Assembly: GCF_023101345.1 (NCBI RefSeq) | Contig: NZ_CP095848.1 | Coordinates: forward strand, 2,549,297-2,613,296 | DNA: 64,000 nucleotides | Direction of reading: 5' to 3' | From: Hymenobacter sublimis | Lineage (GTDB): Bacteria > Bacteroidota > Bacteroidia > Cytophagales > Hymenobacteraceae | Shown here: in pieces, positions 48,547 to 57,404 of the stretch | How the letters are laid out: every line of letters starts with the position of its first letter | Position numbering within the stretch: the stretch's first letter is position 1 | Program-made: the position numbers and the translations under genes | The notes under the pieces: generated by a model | Databases searched by the model: none | What the model saw: the letters and a program-made list of their open reading frames with translations, nothing else | Told to the model about the DNA's origin: nothing

Positions 48547-48834
48547 ATGTCCCAAAAAGAATGGCCGCTGTGGGAAGTTTTCATCCGCAGCAAGCAGGGC
48601 CTCGACCATAAGCACGTGGGTAGTCTCCACGCCGCCGACGCCGAAATGGCCATCCAAAACGCCCGCGACGTGTACACGCGCCGGCTCGAAGGCGTCAGCA
48701 TCTGGGTGGTGGAGAGCCAGCACGTGCACGCCTCCAACCCCGACGATTCGGCCGCTTTCTACGAGCCGGCCAACGACAAAATCTACCGCCATCCGACCTT
48801 CTACCAGGTGCCGGATTCCATCAAGCACATGTAA
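48547..48834 (+). CDS. paaB: 1,2-phenylacetyl-CoA epoxidase subunit PaaB
   Basis: A 95-residue small subunit of the epoxidase complex. It matches PaaB over its length: WPLWEVFIRSKQGLDHKHVGSLHAADAEMAIQNARDVYTRR, EGVSIWVVES and the YRHPTFYQVP end. PaaB bridges PaaAC heterodimers. Stop is three bases before the paaC ATG, so the two are tightly coupled. Confidence 0.96.
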   Translation: MSQKEWPLWEVFIRSKQGLDHKHVGSLHAADAEMAIQNARDVYTRRLEGVSIWVVESQHVHASNPDDSAAFYEPANDKIYRHPTFYQVPDSIKHM

Positions 48835-48837
48835 CCG

Positions 48838-49641
48838 ATGACGGACTCTCCGATGCCCGCGCCAACCCCGACTGCTGCTTCCCCCGAAACCCAAACCCAG
48901 CTGTTTGCCTACGTGCTGCAGCTAGCCGATACCAGCCTGATTCTGGCTCACCGCCTTTCCGAGTGGTGCGGGCACGGCCCCATTCTGGAGCAGGACCTGG
49001 CCATGGCCAACATTGCCCTGGACTTGCTGGGCGAGGCCCGCAGTTACTACCAATACGCCGCCGAGCTGGAAGGCAAGGGCCGCACCGAGGACGATTTGGC
49101 CTACCTGCGCAGCGCCGTGGAGTACCGCAACCCCTTGCTGGTGGAGCAACCCAACGGGGATTTCGCCAGCACCATCGTACGGCAGTTCATCTACGACTGC
49201 TTCCACTACCACTTGCTACTTCAGCTGAAATCGGGGCCGGACGCGCAACTGGCGGCCATTGCCGAGAAGTCGGTGAAGGAAGCCGCCTACCATATCAAGT
49301 GGAGCTCGGAGTGGGTGATTCGTCTGGGTGACGGCACCGAGGAAAGCCGCCGCCGGGTGGAAAAAGCTATTAGCAACCTCTGGCGCTACGCCGGGGAGCT
49401 GACGACTCCTTCAGCCACCGAAAAAGCCCTGCAAGCCGCCGGCCTCCTACCCGACTACGCCCCCATCCAGCAGCAGATAGACACCCACGTAACTCGCGTG
49501 TTCGAGGAAGCTACTTTGCCGGTACCCCAAGGCGTGTTCATGCAGAAAGGCGGCAAAGATGGCCGCCACTCCGAGCACCTGGGCTACCTGCTGGCCGAGC
49601 TGCAGTACCTACAGCGCACTTACCCCGGCCTGCAGTGGTAG
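48838..49641 (+). CDS. paaC: 1,2-phenylacetyl-CoA epoxidase structural subunit PaaC
   Basis: A 267-residue, ferritin-fold partner of PaaA without a full diiron site. Seen: LAHRLSEWCGHGPILEQDLAMANIALDLLGEARSYY, RQFIYDCFHYHLLLQL, and KEAAYHIKWSSEWVIRLGDGTEESRRRV, all typical of PaaC, and the end HLGYLLAELQYLQRTYPGLQW. Follows paaB after 3 bases. Confidence 0.96.
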   Translation: MTDSPMPAPTPTAASPETQTQLFAYVLQLADTSLILAHRLSEWCGHGPILEQDLAMANIALDLLGEARSYYQYAAELEGKGRTEDDLAYLRSAVEYRNPLLVEQPNGDFASTIVRQFIYDCFHYHLLLQLKSGPDAQLAAIAEKSVKEAAYHIKWSSEWVIRLGDGTEESRRRVEKAISNLWRYAGELTTPSATEKALQAAGLLPDYAPIQQQIDTHVTRVFEEATLPVPQGVFMQKGGKDGRHSEHLGYLLAELQYLQRTYPGLQW

Positions 49642-49644
49642 CCG

Positions 49645-49762
49645 AACAGCTGTAGAGACGCGACACTTCGCGTCTCCTCGTTGAATGACTCAATTAGAAC
49701 AGTACTGACTAAACAACGTCAGCAACGATTGAGACGCGAAGTGTCGCGTCTCTACAGCTGTT
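49645..49762. repeat. MITE-like element with perfect 32-bp arms
   Basis: AACAGCTGTAGAGACGCGAC... at 49645-49676 and its exact complement at 49731-49762. The GTAGAGACGCG...CGCGTCTC type is a widespread palindrome seen in several unrelated bacterial genomes. It lies between paaC and paaD and would form a strong hairpin in the mRNA. Confidence 0.88.
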
Positions 49763-49800
49763 TTGCGAAGCAACCTATTCACTTCATCATTACACTACTT

Positions 49801-50295
49801 ATGCCCACCGAAGAGCACATCTGGCAGCTGCTGGAAGACGTTTCCGACCCGGAAGTGCCCGTGCTCAGCATCCTGGACTTGGGTATTGTGCGCGCGGTGC
49901 GGATGGAAAATGAAGAAGTTCACGTCACCATTACGCCGACCTACTCCGGCTGCCCGGCCATGAACACCATTGCCACTGAAATCCGGCTGCGGCTGCTGGC
50001 CGAGGGCATCACCAAGCTGCACATCCACAACCAGCTCAGCCCCGCCTGGACCACCGATTGGATGAGCGCCGCCGGCCGCCACAAGTTAGAAGAATACGGC
50101 ATTGCTCCGCCCGTAGATGGCACCGCCACTGGCCACATGCTCAACCTGTTCGGGGCCGATACGGCCGTGCGCTGCCCGCTCTGCAAGTCGGAGCGCACCC
50201 ACTTGGTTAGCCAATTCGGGTCTACCGCCTGCAAAGCCCACTACCAGTGCGACGACTGCCTGGAGCCCTTCGACTACTTCAAATGCCACGCCTAA
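49801..50295 (+). CDS. paaD: PaaD, Fe-S assembly factor for the epoxidase
   Basis: A 164-residue DUF59/MIP18-type protein needed to mature the epoxidase. The N-terminal domain has LLEDVSDPEVPVLSILDLGIVR and TPTYSGCPAMNTIATEI with the conserved Cys; the C-terminal part has four zinc-ribbon cysteines (CPLCKS and CDDC) ending DYFKCHA. The ATG at 49801 is chosen because the open frame before it (from 49681) translates the MITE-like element. Confidence 0.94.
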   Translation: MPTEEHIWQLLEDVSDPEVPVLSILDLGIVRAVRMENEEVHVTITPTYSGCPAMNTIATEIRLRLLAEGITKLHIHNQLSPAWTTDWMSAAGRHKLEEYGIAPPVDGTATGHMLNLFGADTAVRCPLCKSERTHLVSQFGSTACKAHYQCDDCLEPFDYFKCHA

Positions 50296-50300
50296 GCTGG

Positions 50301-50454
50301 CCTCACCCCCTAGCCCTCTCTCCGGGGGAGAGGGAGAACTAGCCTTTTAGTTTTTCTAACCTTAAACCTACTCACCTCGCTCATTCCAGAAACTAGCCTA
50401 GAAAACTAGCAGCTAGTTCTCCCTCACCCCCGGAGAGGGGGCTAGGGGGTGAGG
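50301..50454. repeat. inverted-repeat element with CCTCACC termini
   Basis: Arms of 43 nt, 50301-50343 (CCTCACCCCCTAGCCCTCTC...) and 50412-50454, with two mismatches. Its ends resemble the element at 13828-14102. It begins 6 bases after the paaD stop and ends 17 bases before paaG. Confidence 0.88.
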
Positions 50455-50471
50455 CAACCGTGAGGCTCTAC

Positions 50472-51251
50472 ATGAACGACTCCCTGCTCTTTTCCCTCGA
50501 TGGCGGCGTTGCCACTATCTGCTTTAACCGGCCCCAGGTTTTCAATAGCGTTAACAAAGAGGTAGCGCTGGCCTTGCAGCAGCACTTGCGCGAATGCCAG
50601 CAGAACCCGGCGGTGCGCGCCGTGCTGCTCACGGGCACCGGCAAAGCCTTCTGCGCGGGCCAGGATCTGGCGGAAATCACCGGTCCGGATAGCCCGGAGG
50701 TAGCGGAAATTGTGGAGAAGCTTTATAACCCGATTGTGGAGCTGATTCGGGCCCTGGATAAGCCGGTAGTGGCGGCCGTGAATGGCGTAGCGGCCGGGGC
50801 GGGCGCCAACCTGGCCCTGGCCTGCGACATTGTGGTGGCCAAGGAATCGGCTTCGTTTATTCAGGCGTTCAGCAAGATTGGCTTGATTCCAGACAGCGCC
50901 GGCACCTTTTTCCTGCCCCGCCTCATCGGGCTGCAGCGGGCATCTGCGCTAATGATGACCGGCGACAAGGTTTCGGCGCCGGAAGCAGTGCAGATGGGTA
51001 TGATTTACAAAACCTTCCCCGACGAGTCGTTTGAGCAGGAAGCGCGGGCGCTGGTGCAGAAGCTGGCCGCCATGCCCACCAAAGGCCTGGCCTACACCAA
51101 GCAGCTCCTGAACGTGTCGTTCAGCAACGACCTAACCCAGCAATTGCGCTACGAAGCCGACTTCCAACTCCGGGCCGGCAGCACCTCTGACTACCGCGAA
51201 GGGGTAGCCGCCTTCCTGGAAAAACGTCAACCTAGCTTCACGGGCCAATGA
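50472..51251 (+). CDS. paaG: 1,2-epoxyphenylacetyl-CoA isomerase PaaG
   Basis: Crotonase-fold enzyme that turns the ring epoxide into the oxepin. The 259-residue product matches E. coli PaaG in GTGKAFCAGQDL, LYNPIVELI, AAVNGVAAGAGANLALACDIV, AFSKIGLIPDSAGTFFLPR, GMIYK and the end DYREGVAAFLEKRQPSFTG. The ATG at 50472 is preferred over the GTG at 50460, which is next to the repeat. Overlaps paaH by ATGA. Confidence 0.94.
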   Translation: MNDSLLFSLDGGVATICFNRPQVFNSVNKEVALALQQHLRECQQNPAVRAVLLTGTGKAFCAGQDLAEITGPDSPEVAEIVEKLYNPIVELIRALDKPVVAAVNGVAAGAGANLALACDIVVAKESASFIQAFSKIGLIPDSAGTFFLPRLIGLQRASALMMTGDKVSAPEAVQMGMIYKTFPDESFEQEARALVQKLAAMPTKGLAYTKQLLNVSFSNDLTQQLRYEADFQLRAGSTSDYREGVAAFLEKRQPSFTGQ

Positions 51252-52429
51252 TTATCGGCATTATCGGGAGTGGGGCCATGGGCGCGGGCATTGCCCAAGT
51301 AGTAGCCACCGCGGGCCACACCGTGCGCCTCCTCGACCAGAACACCCAGGCCCTGCAACGCGCCGGCAAATCCATTCAGGGTGGCCTCGACAAGCTGGCG
51401 GAAAAGGGCAAGCTGACCATTGAAATGGCGGCGGCCATCTTCGCGCGCCTGCACCTAACGGAAGACATCGGCACTTTTCAGGACTGTGAGTTGGTGCTGG
51501 AGGCCGTGGTAGAGGACCTGGGCGTGAAGCAGCAACTGTTCAAGGAAGTGGAATTGCTCGTGTCGGAAACGTGCATTCTGGCCAGCAACACCTCTTCGCT
51601 GTCCATTGCCTCCATTGCCGCCGCCTGCCAGAGGCCTGAGCGTTTCATCGGCATTCACTTCTTCAACCCGGCCCCCCTTATGCAGCTGGTGGAAGTAATT
51701 CCGGCCGTGCAAACGCGCACCGGGTTGGCCGAACAGGTGCGCGACTTGGTGCGAAGCTGGGGCAAACTGCCGGTACTAACCAAGGATACGCCAGGCTTTA
51801 TTGTGAACCGCGTGGCGCGACCTTTCTACGGGGAGGCCATCCGAATTCTGGAAGAAGGCCTGGCCGATATGGCGACCATCGATTGGGCCATGACCGAGCT
51901 GGGCGGCTTCCGCATGGGCCCGTTTGCCCTCATGGACTTTATCGGCCACGACGTGAACTACCGCGTCACGGAGTCGGTGTTCACGTCCTTTTTCTTCGAT
52001 CCGCGCTACAAACCTTCTTTTTCCCAGAAGCGCTTGTTCGAGGCCGGTTACTACGGCCGGAAGTCGGGCCGGGGTTTCTACAGCTACGCGGCCGATGCCG
52101 TGCAGCCGGAACCCACCCGCGACGAAGCGCTGGGCCGCCAGGTACTTAACCGCATTCTGGCCATGCTCATCAATGAAGCAGCGGATGCGCTGGCCCTGAA
52201 CGTGGCCTCGAAGGACGACCTGGAACTGGCCATGACCAAGGGCGTGAACTACCCCAAAGGTCTGCTAGCCTGGGCCGATGAACTCGGCCCCGCTACCGTG
52301 CTGGCTACCCTCGATGGCCTGTATGAGGAGTACCACGAGGACCGTTACCGGGCCAGTCCGCTCCTGCGCCGCATGGTAAAGGCTGGCCAAACCTTCTTTC
52401 AGCATGAAGCAGCCGGAAACCACCGCTAG
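51248..52429 (+). CDS. paaH: 3-hydroxyadipyl-CoA dehydrogenase PaaH
   Basis: NAD-dependent oxidation of 3-hydroxyadipyl-CoA to 3-oxoadipyl-CoA. The 393-residue product has the Rossmann motif IGIIGSGAMGAGIAQVVA, the catalytic His-Glu setting (FIGIHFFNPAPLMQLVEVI), KDTPGFIVNRVARPFYGEAIR and two copies of the C-terminal helical domain, the second after residue 300. Overlaps paaG by 4 bases and paaI by 26 bases, so the three are translationally coupled. Confidence 0.95.
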   Translation: MIIGIIGSGAMGAGIAQVVATAGHTVRLLDQNTQALQRAGKSIQGGLDKLAEKGKLTIEMAAAIFARLHLTEDIGTFQDCELVLEAVVEDLGVKQQLFKEVELLVSETCILASNTSSLSIASIAAACQRPERFIGIHFFNPAPLMQLVEVIPAVQTRTGLAEQVRDLVRSWGKLPVLTKDTPGFIVNRVARPFYGEAIRILEEGLADMATIDWAMTELGGFRMGPFALMDFIGHDVNYRVTESVFTSFFFDPRYKPSFSQKRLFEAGYYGRKSGRGFYSYAADAVQPEPTRDEALGRQVLNRILAMLINEAADALALNVASKDDLELAMTKGVNYPKGLLAWADELGPATVLATLDGLYEEYHEDRYRASPLLRRMVKAGQTFFQHEAAGNHR

Positions 52430-52832
52430 TACTACCGCCGAAGCCGTGCAGGAACGGATGCTCCGGCACGACGCGTTCAGCCAGCTGCTGGGACTGGCGG
52501 TAGAACAAGTTGGGCCCGGCTACTGCCGCCTGCACTTCACGGTGCGCCCCGACATGCTCAACGGCTTTGCGGTCTTGCACGGGGGCGTCACCTTCGCGGC
52601 CGCCGATGCGGCCTTCGCCTGCAACAGCCACGGCCGCCAGAGCGTGGGCCTCACCGTCACGATTGACTACCTGGAGGCCGGCAAACTCGGCGACGTGATT
52701 ACCGTGGATGCCCGCGAGGAAAGTCTCAAGCACAAAGTAGGCGTGTACCAAGTCCGCGCCACTAACCAGCACGGCGTGGTCCTGGCCCTGTTCAAAGGCA
52801 CGGCCTACCGCACCAGCACGGAAATATTGTGA
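52404..52832 (+). CDS. paaI: hydroxyphenylacetyl-CoA thioesterase PaaI
   Basis: A 142-residue hotdog-fold thioesterase. The core LHFTVRPDMLNGFAVLHGGVTFAAADAAFACNSHG contains the family HGG-x-F-x-x-AD signature with the catalytic Asp. PaaI frees CoA from stalled ring-hydroxylated intermediates. Start ATG at 52404, inside the end of paaH; that overlap, plus a good family length, supports this start. Confidence 0.94.
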   Translation: MKQPETTASTTAEAVQERMLRHDAFSQLLGLAVEQVGPGYCRLHFTVRPDMLNGFAVLHGGVTFAAADAAFACNSHGRQSVGLTVTIDYLEAGKLGDVITVDAREESLKHKVGVYQVRATNQHGVVLALFKGTAYRTSTEIL

Positions 52833-52932
52833 CATGGTGAGGTGGTGAAATGGTGAGTTTGACAGCCATATGCTGCCAGATTCACACACGCCACCAGAAC
52901 ATTAAACTCGCCATTTCACCACCTCACTAGTT
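52831..52932. repeat. inverted-repeat element between paaI and paaJ
   Basis: GTGAGGTGGTGAAATGG within 52831-52860 pairs with CCATTTCACCACCTCAC within 52904-52932. The left arm starts at the paaI stop and the right arm ends 9 bases before the paaJ ATG, so it fills the gap fully. Confidence 0.82.
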
Positions 52933-52941
52933 CACCATCTC

Positions 52942-54147
52942 ATGACCCAAGCCTATATTATTGACGGTATCCGGACTCCCATCGGCAATTTCGGCGGCAC
53001 CCTGGCCGCCGTCCGGCCCGATGACTTGGCGGCGCTCGTCATACAAGAACTCCTGAAACGCAATTCCTCGGTTGATCCGGCCGCTATTGCCGATGTCATT
53101 CTGGGGTGCGCCAACCAAGCCGGCGAAGACAACCGCAACGTGGCCCGCATGGCCCTGCTGCTGGCGGGCCTACCAACCTCCGTGCCCGGCGAAACCGTGA
53201 ACCGCCTGTGCGCCTCGGGCCTCTCAGCCAGCATTGCCGCCGCCCGCGCCATCCAGAGCGGCGACGGGAACTTGTTCGTTTCGGGTGGGGTCGAGAGCAT
53301 GACCCGCGCGCCCTACGTCATGTCGAAGCCGAGTAAAGCGTTCGGTACCGACTCTCAAATGTACGATTCCAGCTTCGGCTGGCGCTTTGTGAATGCCAAG
53401 CTGGAAGAACTCTACGGCACCGACGCCATGGGTGAAACGGCCGAAAACCTGGTAGACCAGTACCACATCAGCCGCCAGGACCAAGACCAGTTTGCGTACG
53501 AGTCGCACCAGCGCGCCGGCCGGGCCCGCGACTCCGGCCGCTTCGCCGAGGAAATCGTGCCCGTGCCCATTCCCCAGCGTAAGGGCGAGCCGGTGCTGTT
53601 TGCTCAGGACGAGTTTATTAAGTCAAACACTACCCTGGAGGGGCTGGCCCAACTCCGGCCGGCCTTTCGCAAGAACGGCTCCGTAACGGCTGGCAACTCC
53701 TCGGGCCTGAATGACGGGGCGGCGGCCTTGTTGCTGGCTTCGGAAGAAGGAATCAAGCAGCATAACCTCACGCCCCGGGCCCGTATCGTGAGCATGGGGG
53801 TAGCGGGCGTGGAGCCGCGCACCATGGGCATTGGGCCGGTACCGGCCTCGCAGCAGGCCCTGAAAAAGGCGGGCCTCACCCTCGACCAAATCGACCTGAT
53901 TGAGTTCAACGAGGCCTTTGCGGCCCAAACCCTGGCCTGCGTGCGGGGCCTGGGGCTGGAAGGCTCCGACCCGCGCATTAACCCCAACGGTGGCGCCATT
54001 GCCCTGGGCCACCCGCTGGGCATGAGTGGGGCCCGCATCCTGAACACGGCCGCCCTGGAGCTGCACAAGCAGAACAAGCGCTACGCCCTCGTAACCATGT
54101 GCGTGGGCGTGGGGCAGGGCTACGCGGCCATCATCGAAAAGGTATGA
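52942..54147 (+). CDS. paaJ: 3-oxoadipyl-CoA thiolase PaaJ
   Basis: Cleaves 3-oxoadipyl-CoA to succinyl-CoA and acetyl-CoA, and the ring-derived 3-oxo-5,6-dehydrosuberyl-CoA. The 401-residue thiolase has the nucleophile Cys90 in NRLCASGLSASIAAARAI, the ESMTRAPYV segment, NEAFAAQTLACVRGLGLE, the active-site His in NGGAIALGHPLGMSGAR and the second Cys in CVGVGQGYAAI. Overlaps paaY by ATGA. Confidence 0.94.
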   Translation: MTQAYIIDGIRTPIGNFGGTLAAVRPDDLAALVIQELLKRNSSVDPAAIADVILGCANQAGEDNRNVARMALLLAGLPTSVPGETVNRLCASGLSASIAAARAIQSGDGNLFVSGGVESMTRAPYVMSKPSKAFGTDSQMYDSSFGWRFVNAKLEELYGTDAMGETAENLVDQYHISRQDQDQFAYESHQRAGRARDSGRFAEEIVPVPIPQRKGEPVLFAQDEFIKSNTTLEGLAQLRPAFRKNGSVTAGNSSGLNDGAAALLLASEEGIKQHNLTPRARIVSMGVAGVEPRTMGIGPVPASQQALKKAGLTLDQIDLIEFNEAFAAQTLACVRGLGLEGSDPRINPNGGAIALGHPLGMSGARILNTAALELHKQNKRYALVTMCVGVGQGYAAIIEKV

Positions 54148-54743
54148 TCTACTCGTTCAACGGCATTGTTCCGGTAGTGCACGAGTCGGCGTATGTGCAC
54201 CCGCAGGCCGCCGTGACAGGCAACGTCATCATCGGCCGCAATGTGTACATCGGGCCCGGCGCGGCCATTCGCGGCGACTGGGGCCAAATCATCATCGAGG
54301 ATAACTGCAACGTGCAGGAAAATTGCACCGTGCACATGTTTCCCGGCACTACCACCTGGCTCAAGGAAATGGCCCACATCGGCCACGGCGCCATTATTCA
54401 CGGCGCCACGGTGGGCCGCAACGTGCTGGTGGGCATGAACGCCGTGCTCATGGACCGGGTGGAAATCGGCGACGAAAGCATCATCGGGGCCCTGAGCTTT
54501 ATCAAGGCCGATGAAGTTATTCCGCCGCGCAGCCTGGTAGTCGGCAACCCGCACAAGATCATCCGGCAAGTAAGCGACGACATGCTGGCCTGGAAAACCG
54601 AAGGCACCCGTATCTACATGCAGCTTCCCGCCGACTTGCACGCCACCCTGCAGCCCTGCGAACCCCTGCGCGAAGTCCCCGCCGACCGCGCGGTGCAGCA
54701 AGCCAGCTACCAGACCTGGGCCGAACGCAAAGCGGACGGGTAG
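54144..54743 (+). CDS. paaY: PaaY, gamma-carbonic-anhydrase-fold thioesterase
   Basis: A 199-residue left-handed beta-helix protein with hexapeptide repeats (HPQAAVTGNVIIGRNVYIGPGAAIRGD). The zinc-site histidines of the gamma-carbonic anhydrase fold are in CTVHMFPG and AHIGHGAIIHGATVG. PaaY hydrolyses the CoA ester of the toxic ring-derived dead-end product. The ATG at 54144 overlaps the paaJ stop; the longer frame from 54099 is not used. Confidence 0.92.
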   Translation: MIYSFNGIVPVVHESAYVHPQAAVTGNVIIGRNVYIGPGAAIRGDWGQIIIEDNCNVQENCTVHMFPGTTTWLKEMAHIGHGAIIHGATVGRNVLVGMNAVLMDRVEIGDESIIGALSFIKADEVIPPRSLVVGNPHKIIRQVSDDMLAWKTEGTRIYMQLPADLHATLQPCEPLREVPADRAVQQASYQTWAERKADG

Positions 54744-54755
54744 TTTTGCAAATAG

Positions 54756-54795
54756 AACGTCATGCTGAGCCCCGCGAAGCATCTCTACCGCTTCA
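54756..54795. repeat. single arm of a palindromic element
   Basis: GAACGTCATGCTGAGCCCCG and the following AAGCATCTCTACCGCTTC look like one arm of a CATGCTGAGC-type palindrome, with no close partner nearby. A weak match, AAAGATGCTTCGGC, occurs at about 55237-55250 on the far side of the next gene and may be the decayed second arm. Confidence 0.5.
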
Positions 54796-54824
54796 TTTGG
54801 TATTTTAAAGCACTATTAATACTT

Positions 54825-55238
54825 ATGAGCAAAACAGAAAGTCCAGCCATCAGCCGGATAGTCAATGCTGAAATCGTGCGTGAGCACTTTGGCTACTGGC
54901 CCGACTTTCATGACGCTGAAATCACTAAGGTGACCTTTGAAGCTCATCCTGGTTATCGGACCTCAATAACGTTTGTAATTGCTGCTTTCGAGATAACTAA
55001 CGAAGTGGATAAAAGTGGCCACTACAAACTCACAAAGCATTGTGATATAGAAATTCAACTTACTGGCATACAAGAAATGACCTTCGGCTACTTCAGCCAG
55101 CAAAACGTCATTTTTGAACTCACATTCGAAGAAGTTGGAAGCAACATCGAATGCACGTTCGATTCCTCTGCTGGATTAGATGCATCTATCGTCGCTGAGG
55201 AAGTACTGGTACTGAGCTTAACCCCAACGCAGCAGTAA
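54825..55238 (+). CDS. Imm50-like immunity-family protein (orphan)
   Basis: A 137-residue protein, lower in GC than all neighbours. The segment FGYWPDFHDAEITKVTFE fits the signature of the Imm50 immunity family (W-P-x-FHDAE near the N-terminus), followed by mostly beta strands. Imm50 proteins are thought to neutralise polymorphic toxins. No toxin gene is next to it. The ATG at 54825 is chosen over an upstream one inside the repeat arm. It interrupts the paa genes between paaY and paaZ and is flanked by a repeat arm, consistent with later insertion. Family call from motif only. Confidence 0.55.
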   Translation: MSKTESPAISRIVNAEIVREHFGYWPDFHDAEITKVTFEAHPGYRTSITFVIAAFEITNEVDKSGHYKLTKHCDIEIQLTGIQEMTFGYFSQQNVIFELTFEEVGSNIECTFDSSAGLDASIVAEEVLVLSLTPTQQ

Positions 55239-55341
55239 AGATGCTTCGGCACCGTAGCCACCAATAGCTTCCCTCTCCTACCCCTCACTGCCTCCCAACC
55301 CTCACTGCCTCCCAACCCTCCTACCTTCCTACCCTAGTTAT

Positions 55342-57393
55342 ATGACTCCTACCCTCGAAAACTACGTGATGGGCCGCTGGACGGCTGGCTCGGGCGAGCA
55401 GCACGAGCTGCACGACGCCTCCACTGGCGAAGTCATTGCCATTGCCAATGGCGAAGGCCTCGACTACGCCGGCATGCTCGACTACGCCCGCCGCACCGGC
55501 AACCCGGCCCTGCGCAAGATGACCTTCCATGAGCGGGGCCGCATGATTAAGGCCCTGGCCCTGCACCTCGACAGCAAGAAGGAAGACTTTTACACCCTCA
55601 GCTACCGCAGCGGTGCCACCCGCGCCGACTCCTGGATTGACATTGAAGGTGGCATCGGCAACCTATTTGCCAATGCCTCCCTGCGCCGCAAATTCCCCGA
55701 TAAGCCGTTCTACGTGGAGTCGGACCCGATTGCACTGTCTAAGGCCGGCAACTTCATGGGCCACCACATCATGGTGCCCAAAGAAGGGGTAGCGGTGCAC
55801 ATCAACGCCTATAACTTCCCCATTTGGGGCATGCTGGAGAAGATTGCCGTGAACCTGCTGGCCGGCATGCCGGCCATCATCAAGCCAGCCGTGCCTACCG
55901 CCTACCTCACCGAAGCCGTAGTACGCGAAATCATTGCTTCCAAAATACTGCCGGAAGGCGCACTGCAACTGGTGTGCGGCACGGGCCAGGGCATTCTGGA
56001 CCACGTCACCTACCAGGATGTCGTGACCTTTACCGGCTCAGCCGAAACTGGCCGTAAGCTGCGGGCCCACCCGCGCATTATCACCGAGGCCGTGCCCTTC
56101 ACCATGGAAGCCGACTCGCTGAACGCGGCCGTGCTGGGACCCGATGCCGTGCCGGGCACCGTGGAGTTTGACTTGTTTATCAAGGAAATTCGCAAGGAAA
56201 TAACGGCCAAAGCGGGGCAGAAATGCACGGCTATCCGCCGGGCCATTGTGCCCGAAAACCTGCTGGAGGACGTGCAGATTGCCCTCGGCAAGGCCTTGGC
56301 CCAGACCACCGTCGGCCACCCGCAGGCGGAGGGCGTGCGCATGGGCGCGCTGGTGAACATGACCCAGGCCAACCGCGTGCGGCAGCAAGTGCGCGAGCTA
56401 GCCAAGAACACACCCATCGTGTACGGCGACCTGGACAACGTGCAGGTGATTGGCGGTGACTGCAAAACCGGCGCCTTCATGTCGCCGATTGTGCTGCTGA
56501 ACCCGGAGCCCTTCAAGTTCACCGACTCCCACGAGGTAGAGGCCTTCGGGCCCGTGGCAACCCTCATGCCCTACAAAAACCTCGACGAGGCCATTACTCT
56601 CGCCAACATGGGCAAGGGCTCCTTGGTGTGCTCCGTGGCCACCAACGACCCGCGCACGGCCCAGGAGTTTGTGCTGGGCGCAGCCACCCACCACGGCCGC
56701 ATTCTGGTTATCAACGAAGAGGTAGCTAAAGAAAGCACCGGCCACGGCTCGCCCCTCCCCCTGCTCATTCACGGCGGCCCCGGCCGCGCGGGCGGCGGGC
56801 AGGAAATGGGCGGCATGCGCGGCGTAGAGCACTTCATGCAGCGCGTGGCCATCCAAGGCTCTCCCAGCATGATTACGGCCATTACGGAGGTGTATCAGCC
56901 TAAAGCCCGGCAGACGGAGCGCGATAAACACCCTTTCCAGCATTACTTCGAGGAGCTGGAAATCGGGCAGACCTACACCACCCACCGCCACACCGTCACG
57001 GAGTCGGACATTACCAGCTTCGCCCAGGTTTCCGGCGACAATTTCTACGCCCACGTCGATGCTACCTCCCTGGAAGGTACGCTGTTTACGGGCCGGGTAG
57101 CCCACGGCTACTACATCCTGAGCAAGGCCGCCGGCATGTTCGTGGACCCGCGCAAGGGCCCGGTACTACTCAACTACGGCCTCGATGAGTGCCGCTTCAC
57201 CAAGCCCGTGTACCCCGGCATGACCATCGGGGTGAAGCTGACGGTAAAGGAGAAAATCGGCCAGGAGAAGCGCGACGAGCAGGACGTGGCCAAAGGCATC
57301 GTGCGCTGGCTCGTGGACGTCTCGGACGAAACCGGCGAAACCGTAGCCGTAGCCACCATCCTGACGATGGTAAAGAAAAAGGAGCAAGCATAA
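55342..57393 (+). CDS. paaZ: PaaZ, bifunctional oxepin-CoA hydrolase/aldehyde dehydrogenase
   Basis: Opens the oxepin-CoA ring and oxidises the resulting aldehyde. The 683-residue product has an N-terminal aldehyde dehydrogenase (NAYNFPIWGMLEKIA, FTGSAETGRKL, the nucleophile Cys295 in KAGQKCTAIRR, and EVEAFGPVATLMPY) and a C-terminal MaoC-type hotdog hydratase (from about 530: FEELEIGQTYTTHRHTVTESD, SGDNFYAHVD, FTGRVAHGYYILSKAAG). Length and order match PaaZ. It follows a C/T-rich gap with a short direct repeat (CTCACTGCCTCCCAACC twice at about 55284-55320). Confidence 0.96.
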   Translation: MTPTLENYVMGRWTAGSGEQHELHDASTGEVIAIANGEGLDYAGMLDYARRTGNPALRKMTFHERGRMIKALALHLDSKKEDFYTLSYRSGATRADSWIDIEGGIGNLFANASLRRKFPDKPFYVESDPIALSKAGNFMGHHIMVPKEGVAVHINAYNFPIWGMLEKIAVNLLAGMPAIIKPAVPTAYLTEAVVREIIASKILPEGALQLVCGTGQGILDHVTYQDVVTFTGSAETGRKLRAHPRIITEAVPFTMEADSLNAAVLGPDAVPGTVEFDLFIKEIRKEITAKAGQKCTAIRRAIVPENLLEDVQIALGKALAQTTVGHPQAEGVRMGALVNMTQANRVRQQVRELAKNTPIVYGDLDNVQVIGGDCKTGAFMSPIVLLNPEPFKFTDSHEVEAFGPVATLMPYKNLDEAITLANMGKGSLVCSVATNDPRTAQEFVLGAATHHGRILVINEEVAKESTGHGSPLPLLIHGGPGRAGGGQEMGGMRGVEHFMQRVAIQGSPSMITAITEVYQPKARQTERDKHPFQHYFEELEIGQTYTTHRHTVTESDITSFAQVSGDNFYAHVDATSLEGTLFTGRVAHGYYILSKAAGMFVDPRKGPVLLNYGLDECRFTKPVYPGMTIGVKLTVKEKIGQEKRDEQDVAKGIVRWLVDVSDETGETVAVATILTMVKKKEQA

Positions 57394-57404
57394 GCATTTC
57401 GTTG

